A stretch of DNA of 64,000 bases from Undibacterium_A arcticum (GCF_042660705.1 NZ_JBHSUQ010000001.1); one strand, 5' to 3'. Shown: positions 1 to 9,105, numbered from the stretch's first letter. The notes: a model not told the origin generated them from the letters alone. Translations and numbers: made by a program.

Positions 1-2637
1 GTGTCGCCGGCGATCTTGTCCTGATAGGTAATTTCAGTCCATTCGTAGCCGATGCCACGCGGCAGGGTTGCAGCAGCAATCCGTTCTACCGCTGCTTGCG
101 CTTGGCCTGAGCTGTAGCCCGGCGCCGGCCCGCCGTTGACGTCGGCCGAACGGTAGGCGTTGTAGCGCATGGCCTGATCCGGACCGTAACTCTGCGAAAT
201 CTTAAGCAGTGTGGACAGCGGGACCATTTCACCTTTATCGTTGCGCGCCTTGAGCAAACCGATATCTTCGGCATGGGCACGGAACGGCGCATCGGCCTGG
301 ACCCGGACCTGGAAGGTACGACCGAACTTGTTGAAGTCGTTGACGTACAGCGAGCCCAGATAGATTTGCAAGGTGTCGAACACGGCAGGGATCGAGACGC
401 CCAGTTGTTGTGCGCGGATACGGTCGACGTCTGCATACAATTGCGGCACGTTGATCTGGAAGCTGGAAAACATGCCGGCCAGTTCCGGTGCTTGCCGGGC
501 CTTGGCCATGAAGGCCTGCAGTGCGTCATTGAGTGCCTCGTTGCCTAATGCGCCACGGTCCTGGAGCTGCAGCTTGAAGCCGCCGATGGTGCCCAGCCCT
601 TGGACCGGCGGCGGTGGGAACATCGCAATGAAGGCACCCTGAATGCCGGAAAATTTTTGATTCAGTTGCTGCGCAATGGCGGCACCGCTGAGGTCCTTGC
701 CCTTGCGTTCGTCGAAGGGTTTCAGCGTGGTGAACACGATGCCGGAGTTCGGGCTGTTGACGAAGCCGTTGATCGACAGGCCGGGGAAGGCGACGGCCGA
801 CTCGACACCTGGCTGTTTCAACGCGATCTCGGACATCTGACGGATCACGTCTTCCGTGCGATCCAGCGATGCCGCATCCGGCAGTTGCGCGAAGCCGACC
901 AGGTATTGCTTGTCTTGCCCTGGAATGAAGCCGGTCGGCACGGTATGAAACAGCAGCATGGTGGCGCCGATCAGTACCCCATACACAGCGAGCGCAGCGG
1001 TCTTACGTTTGAGCACCGATGTCACCCCAGTGCCGTAGGATTCCGAACTGCGATGGAAGACGCGGTTGAAGCGCACAAAGAACCAGCCGAACAAACGGTC
1101 GATCAAGCGCTGAAAGCCGTCCTTCTCGGCGCCGTGGCTCTTCAACAGCAACGCCGCCAGCGCCGGCGATAAAGTCAACGAGTTGAAGGCGGAAATGACG
1201 GTTGAAATCGCGATCGTCAGGGCAAACTGTTTAAAGAATTGCCCGGTCAGGCCGCTGACGAAGGCCAGTGGCACGAATACCGCACACAGTGTCAGCGCAA
1301 TCGCAACGATCGGACCCGAGACTTCGCGCATGGCCTTATAGGTAGCGTCTTTGGCGGAGAGACCGTGTTCGATGTTGCGTTCGACATTTCCACCACCACG
1401 ATCGCATCATCGACCACGATTCCGATCGCCAGTACCAGACCGAACAGGCTGAGCGCATTGATCGAAAAGCCCAGCCCCATCATGACGGCAAAGGTGCCGA
1501 TGACGGAAACCGGTACCGCCAGCAGCGGGATGATCGAGGCGCGCCAGGTTTGCAGGAAAATGATGACGACGATGACGACCAGCAGAATGGCTTCCAGCAG
1601 GGTGTGGATCACCGCCTCGATCGAGGCGCGCACGAACTGCGTCGGGTCGTAGACGATCTTGTAGTCGACGCCTTCCGGCATGTCCTTTTTCAGCTCGGCC
1701 ATGGTGCGATGCACGTTGTCGGAGATTTCCAGTGCATTCGAACCGGGGGCCTGGAAAATCGGAATCGCGACCGCCTGCTTGTTGTCAAGCAACGAGCGCA
1801 GCGAATATTCGCTGGCGCCGAGTTCGATCCGCGCGACATCCTTCAGATAGGTCACGACACCGTCGGACGAGGTGCGAATGACAATGTTGCCGAACTCTTC
1901 TTCGGATACCAGGCGCCCGCGTGCATTGACCGATATTTGATACTCCACGCCAGGCACCGATGGCGATGCGCCGATCACGCCGGCGGCGACGTTGACGTTT
2001 TGCTGACGGATCGCGGTCACGATGTCGCTGGCGGCGAGCCCGCGTTCGGCGACCTTGCGCGGGTCGAGCCAGATCCGCATCGAATAGTCGCCGGAACCAA
2101 ACAATTGCACCGAACCGACGCCGGGCAGCCGCGCCAGGCTGTCCTTCACATTCAATACCGCATAGTTACGCAGATAGGCCATGTCGTAACGGTCGTTGGG
2201 CGACATCAAGTGCACCACCATGGTCAGATTGGGGGAACTCTTGACCGTGGTCACCCCCAGGCGCTGGACCACATCCGGCAATCTTGGCAGGGCCTGGTTG
2301 ACGCGGTTCTGCACCAGTTGCTGGGCCTGATCGGGCGAAGTGCCGAGCTTGAACGTGACGGTCAGTGTCATCAGGCCATCCGAAGTTGCCTGCGACGACA
2401 TATACAGCATGCCTTCGACACCGTTAATTTGTTCCTCGATCGGGGTGGCGACCGTCTCCGCGATGGTTTGCGGATTGGCGCCGGGGAAGTTGGCTTTGAC
2501 GACCACTGAAGGGGGAATCACTTCCGGGTATTCGGAAATGGGCAAGTTCAGCATGGCGATCAATCCGCCGATCAAATGATCGCAGATAGCACGCCCGCAA
2601 AAATCGGGCGGTCGATAAAAAATTTGGAAATGTTCAT
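1..2637 (-). CDS. RND multidrug efflux permease (HAE1 family), frameshifted as read, 3' end outside window
   Basis: Inner-membrane proton-driven drug exporter of the AcrB/MexF type, working with the adaptor encoded just upstream. The N-terminus (MNISKFFIDRPIFAGVLS), PISEYPEV, the ETVATPIEEQINGVEGMLYM block and VVDDAIVVVE are all recognisable, and the reading frame continues open to the window edge. Two breaks occur: at the AAA run 2574-2576 (minus strand ATCATTTGATC; one more T restores SAIILIGGLIAML) and at the TTT run 1387-1389 (GTGGAAATGTC; one more A restores VVVENVERNIEHG). The start at 2637 is set by the canonical MNIS start. An outer-membrane channel gene may follow beyond base 1. Family assignment is certain; whether the gene is really broken or misread is not. 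Confidence 0.9.
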
Positions 2638-2687
2638 GGTGTTGAGGCCTGCTGGATGTTTGACATCGAATATGAATGACGCGACGG

Positions 2688-3880
2688 CTATTTAGCGCTG
2701 GCCACGACCAGTGGTTTGGCCGCATCCATGGCAACCGTCACCGGCGTCACGACATCGTTGGGGCGAATCCGCTGCAGGCCATTGACGACGATGCGCTCGT
2801 CCTTCTTCAGACCGGAACGGACGATCCGCATGCCGTCGACGACGGGACCGAGCACGACCGCGCGGTAGGTCACTTTGTTGTCGCTGCCGAGCACCATGAC
2901 GTACTTTTTACTTTGATCGGTACCAACCGCCTTATCGTCGATCAGTAGCGCCAATTCCGGGGCCGAGCCGCCGGTGCGGACCCGCGCATACATGCCGGGA
3001 GTGAGGATGCCCTTGGCATTATCGAACACAGCGCGCACGCGCATCGTGCCGGAAGTGGTGTCGAGCCGGTTGTCGAATGACTTGATGTGACCTTGATGCG
3101 GATATCCTTCTTCGCTGGCCAGTCCTATTGAAACCGGCAGCAGGCTGATGCCGGAGTTGCCGGCAGCGCCGTTCGCGGCGTAGCGGATATAGGTTTGTTC
3201 GTCGACTTCGAAATTCACGTAGACCGGCGATACTGAGACCACGGTAGTCAGGGCCGGCGCGGCCACGCCGGCGCCAACCAGATTGCCGACAGTGATTTCG
3301 GCGCGCGAAACACGACCGCTGACCGGCGCCGTGATCGCGGTGTATTGCAGGTTCAGGCGGGCCGTCAGCACGGCGGCTTCAGCGGCCTTGAGGCTGGCGT
3401 CGGCTTCTTGCAAGGCGTTATTGCGTTGATCCAGTTCGCGTTGCGCGACGGCGTGTTCCTCGATCAGGCGGCGGCTGCGGTCAAGTTCGGTTTGGACAAC
3501 AGCAGGCGCGCCTGGGCCCCGGCTTGGGTGGCATTGGCGCGGGCCAGTTCAGCTTGATACGGGCGAGGGTCGATGGTGAACAGCAGATCGCCTTTTTTCA
3601 CCAATTGGCCTTCCTGAAAATGCACGGCGTCGATGGTGCCGGCTACGCGCGGACGTATCTCAACGCGTTCGATCGCTTCCACCCGTCCGGAAAAATCATC
3701 CCATTCGGTGACCGATTTCTCCACTACCGCGGCTACTGATACCGAGGCCGGCGCGGGTGCCGCGGCAGCCGGTTTGGCGGCCCGGCTAGTCAGCGTGAAG
3801 GTGCCGGCGACACCGATGCCGAGAATTGCAACGGCGATGACGATTGCCTTGCGGGTAAATACTGATGTGGTGGTTTTCAT
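2688..3880 (-). CDS. RND efflux periplasmic adaptor (membrane fusion protein), frameshifted as read
   Basis: HlyD/AcrA-type adaptor that bridges the RND permease and an outer-membrane channel. It starts with MKTTTSVFTRKA followed by a hydrophobic signal/anchor segment. It then has the barrel-sandwich part (RVEAIERVEIRPRVAGTID, FQEGQLVKKGDLLFTIDPRP), a coiled-coil hairpin, and the second half (YTAITAPVSGRVSRAEI, GMYARVR, VVLGPVVDGMRIV). The frame breaks at the TTT run 3491-3493: one extra A on the coding strand turns SKPNLTAAAA into SKTELDRSRRLIEEHAVAQ and joins the halves into about 397 residues. A GGATC motif precedes the ATG. The stop is 51 bp before the permease start, so the two form an operon. 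Confidence 0.9.
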
Positions 3881-3930
3881 GGGAGATCCTTGTCTGTTGA
3901 TCGCGGCGACCGAAGCCGAACGATGGGTTT

Positions 3931-4743
3931 TTATAGGGAATCGGCGGCAAACTGGGCGATGGTGTCGGCGACCACGGCAAAGCGCGGACAGCGCTGATCA
4001 AGCAGGACGCCGCCGGCCGCCTCAAGGCGACGTACCTGGACCGGAACGCCGGCGGCGATCAGTTTTGCGGCGTATTGTTCGGCTTCGTCGCGTAGCGGGT
4101 CGAGCTCCGCCGTGATGATCAGCGTTGGCGCCAGTCCGGCCAGGCGTCTGGAGTGCAGCGGCGCCGCATACGGATGCATCGCATCACTGACAGCCGGCAG
4201 GTAGTCGGCCCAAGCTTGCCGACATGGGCAATCAGCCGCAGCGCGCATCGAGAGCGTGCTCTGGTTGGGGTCTAGCATCGGGGTGATCAGAATCTGGCCT
4301 TTGAGCTTGCCGCTGGTGCCGGTAGGCAGGCCGCGATCGCGCGCCATCATGGCGAGCGCTGCTGCAAGATTGCCGCCGGCCTGATCGCCCGCGACCAGAA
4401 TGCGGGCGGCGTCCGCACCGAGTTCTGCGGCATGAGCCCATGCCCATTGCAGCGCCTCGAAGGCAACTTCCACAGTCACCGGGAAATGGGTTTTTGGCGC
4501 CAGCGGATAGTCGACGCAGACCACCACAGCGCCATCTGCCAGGGCTTGCGCGATGTTTTCCGCATCTTCCACTGTGCCGCTATTAAACAGGCCGCCATGA
4601 AAATACACGACGAGCGGCGCGGATGCTGCTGCGACCTTAGCGGCTCTTTTGCCAAACACGCGCAGCGCGATCTCAGCGGCGCCCGAGGATGGGCGAAAAG
4701 CTGCATGCGATGCTGCGGTGGAACCGGCTGGTAACTGATGCAT
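3931..4743 (-). CDS. alpha/beta hydrolase of the HSL/esterase type lacking catalytic Ser and His
   Basis: 270 residues with the fold of hormone-sensitive-lipase-like esterases. The oxyanion motif YFHGGLFNSG is at about residues 47-56, VDYPLAPKTHFP follows, and the acid residue lies in ITAELDPLRDEAEQY. The nucleophile elbow, normally GDSAGG, reads GDQAGGNLAA (codon CAG). The usual IHGF block near the C-terminus reads AAGGVLLDQ, so the catalytic His is also absent. The protein is therefore either a non-hydrolytic relative (ligand binding or sensing) or a decaying enzyme; no frameshift is seen. It lies 51 bp upstream of the adaptor and 17 bp downstream of a small gene, inside the efflux operon, which suggests a role tied to the pump substrate. 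Confidence 0.8.
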   Translation of the reverse strand: MHQLPAGSTAASHAAFRPSSGAAEIALRVFGKRAAKVAAASAPLVVYFHGGLFNSGTVEDAENIAQALADGAVVVCVDYPLAPKTHFPVTVEVAFEALQWAWAHAAELGADAARILVAGDQAGGNLAAALAMMARDRGLPTGTSGKLKGQILITPMLDPNQSTLSMRAAADCPCRQAWADYLPAVSDAMHPYAAPLHSRRLAGLAPTLIITAELDPLRDEAEQYAAKLIAAGVPVQVRRLEAAGGVLLDQRCPRFAVVADTIAQFAADSL

Positions 4744-4760
4744 GATTTAATCCTGCGTGT

Positions 4761-4955
4761 TTAGTGGTTGCCTGCAATGACGATCTGGCCCAAGTTGCCC
4801 AATGCCGCCGTGGCGCCGGCCGATATCGCGCCGCCGGTTAACGCGCCCTGGTAAATCAGTTCAGGCAGCGGCGTGATTTGTAATGCGGCGATCAAACCGC
4901 CAGCAGCAGTCGCGATGGCTGCGTTTGCGGCAAGGCGGTGGAAATTGGTTTTCAT
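4761..4955 (-). CDS. small hydrophobic protein, first gene of the efflux operon
   Basis: Encodes 64 residues starting MKTNFHRLAANAAIATAAGG and ending GQIVIAGNH. The start at 4955 is chosen because AGGAGATC stands directly upstream (plus-strand 4961-4966). The product is rich in Ala, Gly, Ile and Leu and has two weakly hydrophobic stretches. It could be a small membrane-associated or exported peptide, but no family is recognised. It ends 17 bp before the hydrolase gene, so all four genes probably share one transcript starting in the region around 4960-5062. Function unknown. Confidence 0.55.
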   Translation of the reverse strand: MKTNFHRLAANAAIATAAGGLIAALQITPLPELIYQGALTGGAISAGATAALGNLGQIVIAGNH

Positions 4956-5000
4956 TCGGATCTCCTTCATACAACAATGGAACGTCGAGATCAGTATATG

Positions 5001-5062
5001 TATCCAATGGATAAAGATAAATTGGGTAAATCTGAAATCACTGTATTGATTTATTGGATAAT
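5001..5062. promoter_or_regulatory. putative LysR-type operator/promoter region of the efflux operon
   Basis: Contains TATCCAAT (5001-5008) and its inverted copy ATTGGATA (within 5053-5060). The block 5013-5062 matches the block 6255-6304 in front of the LysR gene at 39 of 50 positions without gaps. Highly conserved parts are AAAGATAAAT at one end and TTTATTGGATAAT at the other. It sits about 60-110 bp upstream of the first efflux-operon gene. Inference: both are binding sites for the same LysR regulator. The rest of 4956-5478 holds no gene that can be supported. Confidence 0.5.
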
Positions 5063-5170
5063 AGAATTCAGGAACTGGCGACGGCACCGGCGTTTTCGCG
5101 CCACGCCGAGCAGTGCTGGCAAGTTGGCGGTAGGCGGCCAGTCGCGACTTACCTGATCCTGCAAATGAAG

Positions 5171-5208
5171 ATCTACCCGCGCTCAACCGCCGCTGGAATC
5201 GGGTAGAT
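5171..5208. repeat. 9-bp perfect inverted repeat in non-coding DNA
   Basis: ATCTACCCG at 5171-5179 pairs with CGGGTAGAT at 5200-5208 around a 20-nt spacer. There is no T run, so it is not a typical rho-independent terminator. It lies between the efflux promoter and the MlaC-like gene. It carries GTAG near its stem end, reminiscent of REP elements, but the match is too short to assign. Confidence 0.35.
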
Positions 5209-5478
5209 GCGCGTAAATGTTGTAAAAAGACTGGAAGAACGTTGATCAATTCAACGAAGTTGCACGGAATTCAGGGGGCGTGCGGCTTGCTGTTTATGGA
5301 CGTCGCCGATGCTGTGGCGCATCCAGTCGACCATCAATGTCCCCGTCGCAATTTAGCCGCAAATACGAACCAGCACTGCTTGTTTGGCACGCCGCCGGAG
5401 CGCCATGCGCTCGCGCGGTGGGCACCTTGGAGATGGTTAAGTTGTCAATTTTCCAGACTGCACTGATGGTGCGACGCC

Positions 5479-6122
5479 CTAACTCAAGTTCGAGGATTTT
5501 GCGGCATTGGCTGCCAGCCGTTTGTTCTTTTCCGCCAGAGTACTAATCAAACCATCGATTCCAGCCTTGTTGATTTCGCTCGTAAAAGTGCCTTTGTAAG
5601 TCTCGATCAGCCATACACCCATGATATTGACGTCATAAATTTCCAGCCGGAGGGCTGTTTCTGGAGACGGTAGGAAAGCTGAATCGGTTCGCCGCGCGGT
5701 TGAACGACCGTGGAACGAACTTCCACGGCAGTATCCTGCGCATCGGCGCGCATCGATTTGAACTCGAGCCGCTGGCCCTTGATCTGCGACATGGCGCCCG
5801 AATAGGTGTGCACCAGCAAGGCGCGGAATTCATTGGTCAGTTGTTTCTGCTGCTCGGCGCTCGAATCACGCCAATGCGGGCCGGCCGCAAGAGCGGTCAT
5901 GCGCTGAAAATCGACATAAGGAGCTATCTGGGCTTCCACCACGGCCAACATGCGCTTTTGGTTGCCTTTTTGAACTTCCTTGTCGGTCCTGGCAATCTCC
6001 AATACCTCTTGACTGATGCGCTTGACCAGCGCATCAGGCGCTTCTTGCGCCGAGACATAATTGGTAAATCCAAAAGTGCCTAACGTGACAATCACTAGAA
6101 GTAATTTATCCAAGATTTTCAT
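5479..6122 (-). CDS. MlaC/Ttg2D-family periplasmic phospholipid-binding protein, frameshifted as read
   Basis: Periplasmic lipid-shuttle protein of the MlaC family (toluene tolerance Ttg2D). It has a signal peptide (MKILDKLLLVIVTLG to VSAQ), then VDFQRMTALAAGPHWRDSS, FRALLVHTYSGAM, and VEVRSTVVQPRGEPIQLSYR. The frame breaks at the TTT run 5640-5642: one more A on the coding strand turns WKFMTSISWVYG-stop into WKIYDVNIMGVWLIETYKG and continues to a TAG at 5479-5481, giving the family's usual length of about 215 residues. The start at 6122 follows AGGAAAAAT. It stands alone rather than within an mlaFEDCB cluster and is divergent from the LysR gene, so its partners must be elsewhere. As read, it loses the C-terminal 50 residues. 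Confidence 0.85.
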
Positions 6123-6254
6123 ATTTTTCCTGATGTTGCGATGAGCACGCTCCGCGCCGCTCGCGTCGAATACACAGGCCAACAGACCTTAAGTAAACGA
6201 ACACGTTTTCCTGCGAACGTGCAGTAGTAGCGCAAGTATAAGAGTCAAGCAAAC

Positions 6255-6304
6255 AAAGATAAATACGCTAAAATTAGAAGCACTGTCTTCGTTTATTGGA
6301 TAAT
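6255..6304. promoter_or_regulatory. second copy of the 50-bp operator-like block, in front of LysR
   Basis: Matches 5013-5062 at 39/50 positions in the same orientation and ends in TTTATTGGATAAT, four bases before the LysR start codon. It lies between the divergent MlaC-like and LysR genes. Such a position suits autoregulation by a LysR protein. Regulator identity and binding are inferred. Confidence 0.5.
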
Positions 6305-6307
6305 GCG

Positions 6308-7232
6308 ATGGATCGCTTTGACACCATGCTGGCGTTCACCCGAGTGGTCGAGCTGGCTAGCTTTACAAAATCCGCCGTGTCACTGAATCTGCCAAAGGCC
6401 ACCGTGTCGGCCCAGGTACTGGCTCTGGAAAAACGCTTGCGCGTGAAATTATTGAACCGGACCACGCGTCATGTCAGCGTGACGCCGGACGGCGCGGCCT
6501 ACTACGAACGTGCGGTACGCCTGCTCAGCGAGCTGGAAGAAACCGAAGACGCCGTCAGACAAGCAACGACAGCGCCCAAAGGCAGACTGCGGGTGGATGT
6601 CCCAGGTTCCATTGGAAGACGCTTCATCGTGCCCGCGTTACCTGATTTTTTTGCACGTTATCCGGAAATCGATCTGGAGGTGGGCTGCACCGACCGCCCG
6701 GTCGATCTGTTGCAGGAGGGCGTCGATTGTGTCATCCGCGGCGGCGAGATCCTGGATGACTCTTTGGTCGCGCGACGGCTTGGCAATTATCAATTGTTGA
6801 CATGCGCCACCCCGGCATACCTGGAAATACGGCACGCCCGCGACACTGGCCGACCTGGAGCGGCACGCACTGGTGAATTTCTTTTCTTCAAAGACCGGGA
6901 AGATTTTCCACTTTGAATATATGACCGATGGGATCCAAACAACGGTGCGAGGCTTGCGGCGCATCTCTTTGAACGATGCAGATGCGTGTATCGAGGCCGG
7001 TCTTGCCGGTCTTGGGATTGTCCAGATGCCGACATTCTTGATGCAGGATTACGTCGCATCAGGGCGCCTCAGGCAGGTGCTGGACCAGTACCCATCCCCG
7101 GCCCGGCCATTTTTCGTCTTATACCCACAAAACCGTCATTTGTCGTCCAAGGTAAGGGCCTTTGTCGAATGGGCTGCCGCGCTGTTTGCCAGCTGTGAGT
7201 TCCATCAAGCAGAGTCGACGTTGACGCGCTAA
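6308..7232 (+). CDS. LysR-family transcriptional regulator, frameshifted as read
   Basis: DNA-binding regulator with a winged helix-turn-helix at residues 1-60 (FTRVVELASFTKSA, LPKATVSAQVLALEKRL, LNRTTRHVSVTPDG) and a substrate-binding-like domain after GRLRVDVPGSIG. The frame breaks at the AAA run 6825-6827. With two more A the text becomes AYLEKYGTPATLADLERHALVNFFSSKTG and continues through GLAGLGIVQMPTFLMQDYV to the TAA at 7230-7232, giving a normal length of about 308. The start is the ATG at 6308, because the next in-frame upstream codon is a TTG inside the operator-like block. It probably controls itself and the efflux operon, as both promoters carry the same 50-bp element. Confidence 0.85.
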
Positions 7233-7355
7233 AGCGAGCGACAGGGATGTATTTCTTGCGATCGCGTCGAGGGAATAATTTGCGACAAGCTTGATTGACA
7301 AACCTTGGCGTCAGCCCGGCGCCATGTCAAGCTTGCCGGGCCCACCTGCAGGGGC

Positions 7356-7615
7356 TTACTGAAGGAACTCAATCATCGTCTTGCTCACGAATTGAGGCTG
7401 TTCTTCCTGCACGAAGTGGCCGCTGTTCTCGACTTTCACGGCCTTGAAGTTGCTTGCCTTGGCCGACATGATCGCCTTCAGCCACTCGTAACCGGGGCAG
7501 CCGATGCCGAGGATAGGCATGTCCAGCTTTTTGTAACCCTTGTCGTCGATCACGTCCTGGGTAAACGCTTGATACCAGGCGTTACCGGCACGGATCGCGT
7601 CCGCGGTATTGTAGC
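7356..7615 (-). pseudogene. C-terminal fragment of an alpha/beta hydrolase (epoxide hydrolase/dehalogenase-like)
   Basis: Only the last 86 codons or so remain, from YNTADAIRAGNAWYQAFTQD through DMPILGIGCPGYEW and ENSGHFVQEEQPQFVSKTMIEFL. The catalytic His is in SGHFVQEEQP; the nucleophile half is missing. Family homology stops at about 7611-7616, exactly where homology to KdpD begins on the other strand. A run-on reading to 7649 exists but is not hydrolase-like. This is one side of a rearrangement junction; the gene is not functional. Confidence 0.75.
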
Positions 7616-7750
7616 CTGGCGATTTGCCGCGCGATCGTCGAGGCCCCATCGCCCCAAGGCGGTGCCGGCTTCGTGTTTTCGCTGCCTCTGGGCAACCCGC
7701 CCGTCATGCCCGATCTTGACGCAGACCTTGCAGGACAAACAGATGAATGA
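7616..7750 (+). pseudogene. kdpD: kdpD remnant (last 44 codons of the sensor kinase)
   Basis: Reading from CTG at 7616 gives LAICRAIVEA, then PSPQGGAGFVFSLPLGNPP and a TGA at 7748-7750. This is the end of the ATPase domain of KdpD, the potassium/turgor sensor kinase (family text about LAICRAIVEAHGG ... FSLPLG). The rest, around 850 residues, is absent and replaced by an inverted hydrolase fragment. The stop overlaps the kdpE start by 8 bp, the usual kdpDE arrangement, so kdpE is in its native context downstream of a deletion. Confidence 0.8.
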
Positions 7751-8441
7751 ATCGGCACCCACCGCGCTGCTTGTCGAAGACGAACCACAAATCCGCCGCT
7801 TCGTGCGAACTGCGTTGGAGGATGAGGGTTGGCAAATTTTCGAGGCCGCGACCCTGCAACGGGGTCTGATCGACGCCGGCACGCGCAAGCCCGACCTGAT
7901 AGTGCTCGACCTCGGTCTGCCCGATGGCGACGGCATCGATTTCATCGGCGACATTCGGAAATGGTCGACCGTACCGGTGATCGTGCTGTCGGCCCGCGTC
8001 AACGAAGCCGACAAGATCCGCGCGCTCGACGCCGGCGCGGACGATTACCTGACCAAGCCGTTTGGCGTGGGCGAACTGCTCGCCCGCGTGCGCGCCACAT
8101 TGCGTCGCCAGCGGCAGCCTGCAACCGACGCAGCCGGTCTCATACAATTCGGGGACGTGACGGTCGACCTGAAGAACCGGCGCGTCACCAAGGCGGGCCA
8201 GAACGTACATTTGACACCGACCGAATACCGGCTGCTGTCTGTCATGGTAACCAATGCCGGACGTGTGGTCACCAATCCGCAACTGCTGAGTGCGGTCTGG
8301 GGACCCGCGAACGCCGAGAATGGCCACTACCTGCGGATCTACATGGGCCATCTGCGCCACAAACTGGAAGACGATCCCACCCAACCGCGCTATCTGCTGA
8401 CCGAAACTGCGGTCGGATACCGGCTGTTGCTGCCGGTGTAA
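7743..8441 (+). CDS. kdpE: OmpR-family response regulator KdpE, orphaned
   Basis: 232 residues. Receiver domain with the acidic pair in LLVEDEP (E12, D13), phospho-acceptor D56 in LIVLDLGLPDGDG, switch serine in VIVLSAR and lysine in YLTKPFG. The C-terminal winged helix has LTPTEYRLLSVMV and YLRIYMGHLRHKLEDDP, ending in TETAVGYRLL. KdpE activates kdpFABC for high-affinity K+ uptake when phosphorylated by KdpD. Here KdpD is reduced to 44 codons and kdpFABC is not in the window. The gene is intact but has probably lost its sensor and promoter, so expression and phosphorylation are doubtful unless another kinase serves it. Confidence 0.92.
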   Translation: MNESAPTALLVEDEPQIRRFVRTALEDEGWQIFEAATLQRGLIDAGTRKPDLIVLDLGLPDGDGIDFIGDIRKWSTVPVIVLSARVNEADKIRALDAGADDYLTKPFGVGELLARVRATLRRQRQPATDAAGLIQFGDVTVDLKNRRVTKAGQNVHLTPTEYRLLSVMVTNAGRVVTNPQLLSAVWGPANAENGHYLRIYMGHLRHKLEDDPTQPRYLLTETAVGYRLLLPV

Positions 8442-8488
8442 GCCAATAGCCATGTGCCACCTGTCGAGGTGCAACGGCCGCTGGAGCC

Positions 8489-9031
8489 GTGGCTCCCAGT
8501 AGGCATTTCGTCGCCATCGAAGCAAAGACGTTCGGGCGGCACCTATTTTTTCACCGTAATCTGCTCGAACGCTCCGGCAACGATTTGCTGGTGCGGGATA
8601 TCGATCATCTGCGCGATGCGGTACGCCAGGTTCGGATCAATCATCCTTTTACCATCCGCGCCTGGATCGTACTACCCGATCATCTGCATTGCGTGATCGA
8701 TCTTCCGTCTGGCGATACTGATTTTGCGACACGTTGTCGCTTGATCATTGTTGTTTTTTCCAAATCCATTCCCAAAACTGACGCTTTCTGCAGTGCGCTT
8801 GCGACGCGGCGATTGCGCGATTTGGCAACGTCGTTATTGGGAGCATTTGATACGCGACGAACGGGATTTCGCTGCGCACATGGACTACGTGCATATCAAT
8901 CCACTCAAGCATGGTTTGGGCAAACACGTGGCGGACCGGCCATTTTTAACGTTGCGCCGTCCGGTGGATTTAGGTGTTTTCCTACCGATTGGGCGAGCGG
9001 TGTTGAAGACGGCACGCAATATGTTGAGTAG
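8489..9031 (+). pseudogene. REP-associated tyrosine transposase (RAYT, TnpA_REP), multiply frameshifted
   Basis: Y1/HuH transposase relative associated with REP palindromes. Family blocks occur in different frames: SGGTYFFTV (frame of 8454), then ERSGNDLLVRDIDHLRDAVRQVRINHPF, RAWIVLPDHLHCVIDLPSGD (the HLH metal motif is in DHLHCV), SAVRLRRGDCAIWQRRYWEHLIRDERDF, HMDYVHINPLKHGL, and finally FPTDWASGVEDGTQYVE before TAG at 9029-9031. At least three shifts are needed: near 8562 (GTAATCTG), near 8782-8800 and near 8980 (a run of four T). The N-terminus is also degenerate. An inverted repeat CTGGAGCC-GT-GGCTCCCAG lies at 8481-8499. More breaks than neighbouring genes suggests real decay in addition to possible base-calling errors. 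Confidence 0.8.
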
Positions 9032-9105
9032 ACATACGGCGCAATGCGCTGCGCTTATTGACGCCCTACAAGTTAATAGTTACGCTGACGCGTATTGCGC
9101 CTTAC
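9028..9105. repeat. pair of REP-like palindromes directly after the RAYT
   Basis: The first unit, read on the minus strand from 9069, starts GTAGGGCGTCAATAAGCG and forms a stem between GGCGCAAT (9038-9045) and ATTGACGCC (9057-9065). A plus-strand GTAG at 9028-9031 overlaps the RAYT stop codon. The second unit, 9082-9105, reads on the minus strand GTAAGGCGCAATACGCG. GTAG-headed palindromes beside a RAYT are the known hallmark of REP elements. The following 263 bp up to the next gene show no supportable gene. Confidence 0.65.

Noticed and set aside
5242..5546. Short plus-strand frames after the efflux promoter
   Set aside because: No ribosome binding site or family; they run into the antisense of the MlaC-like gene.
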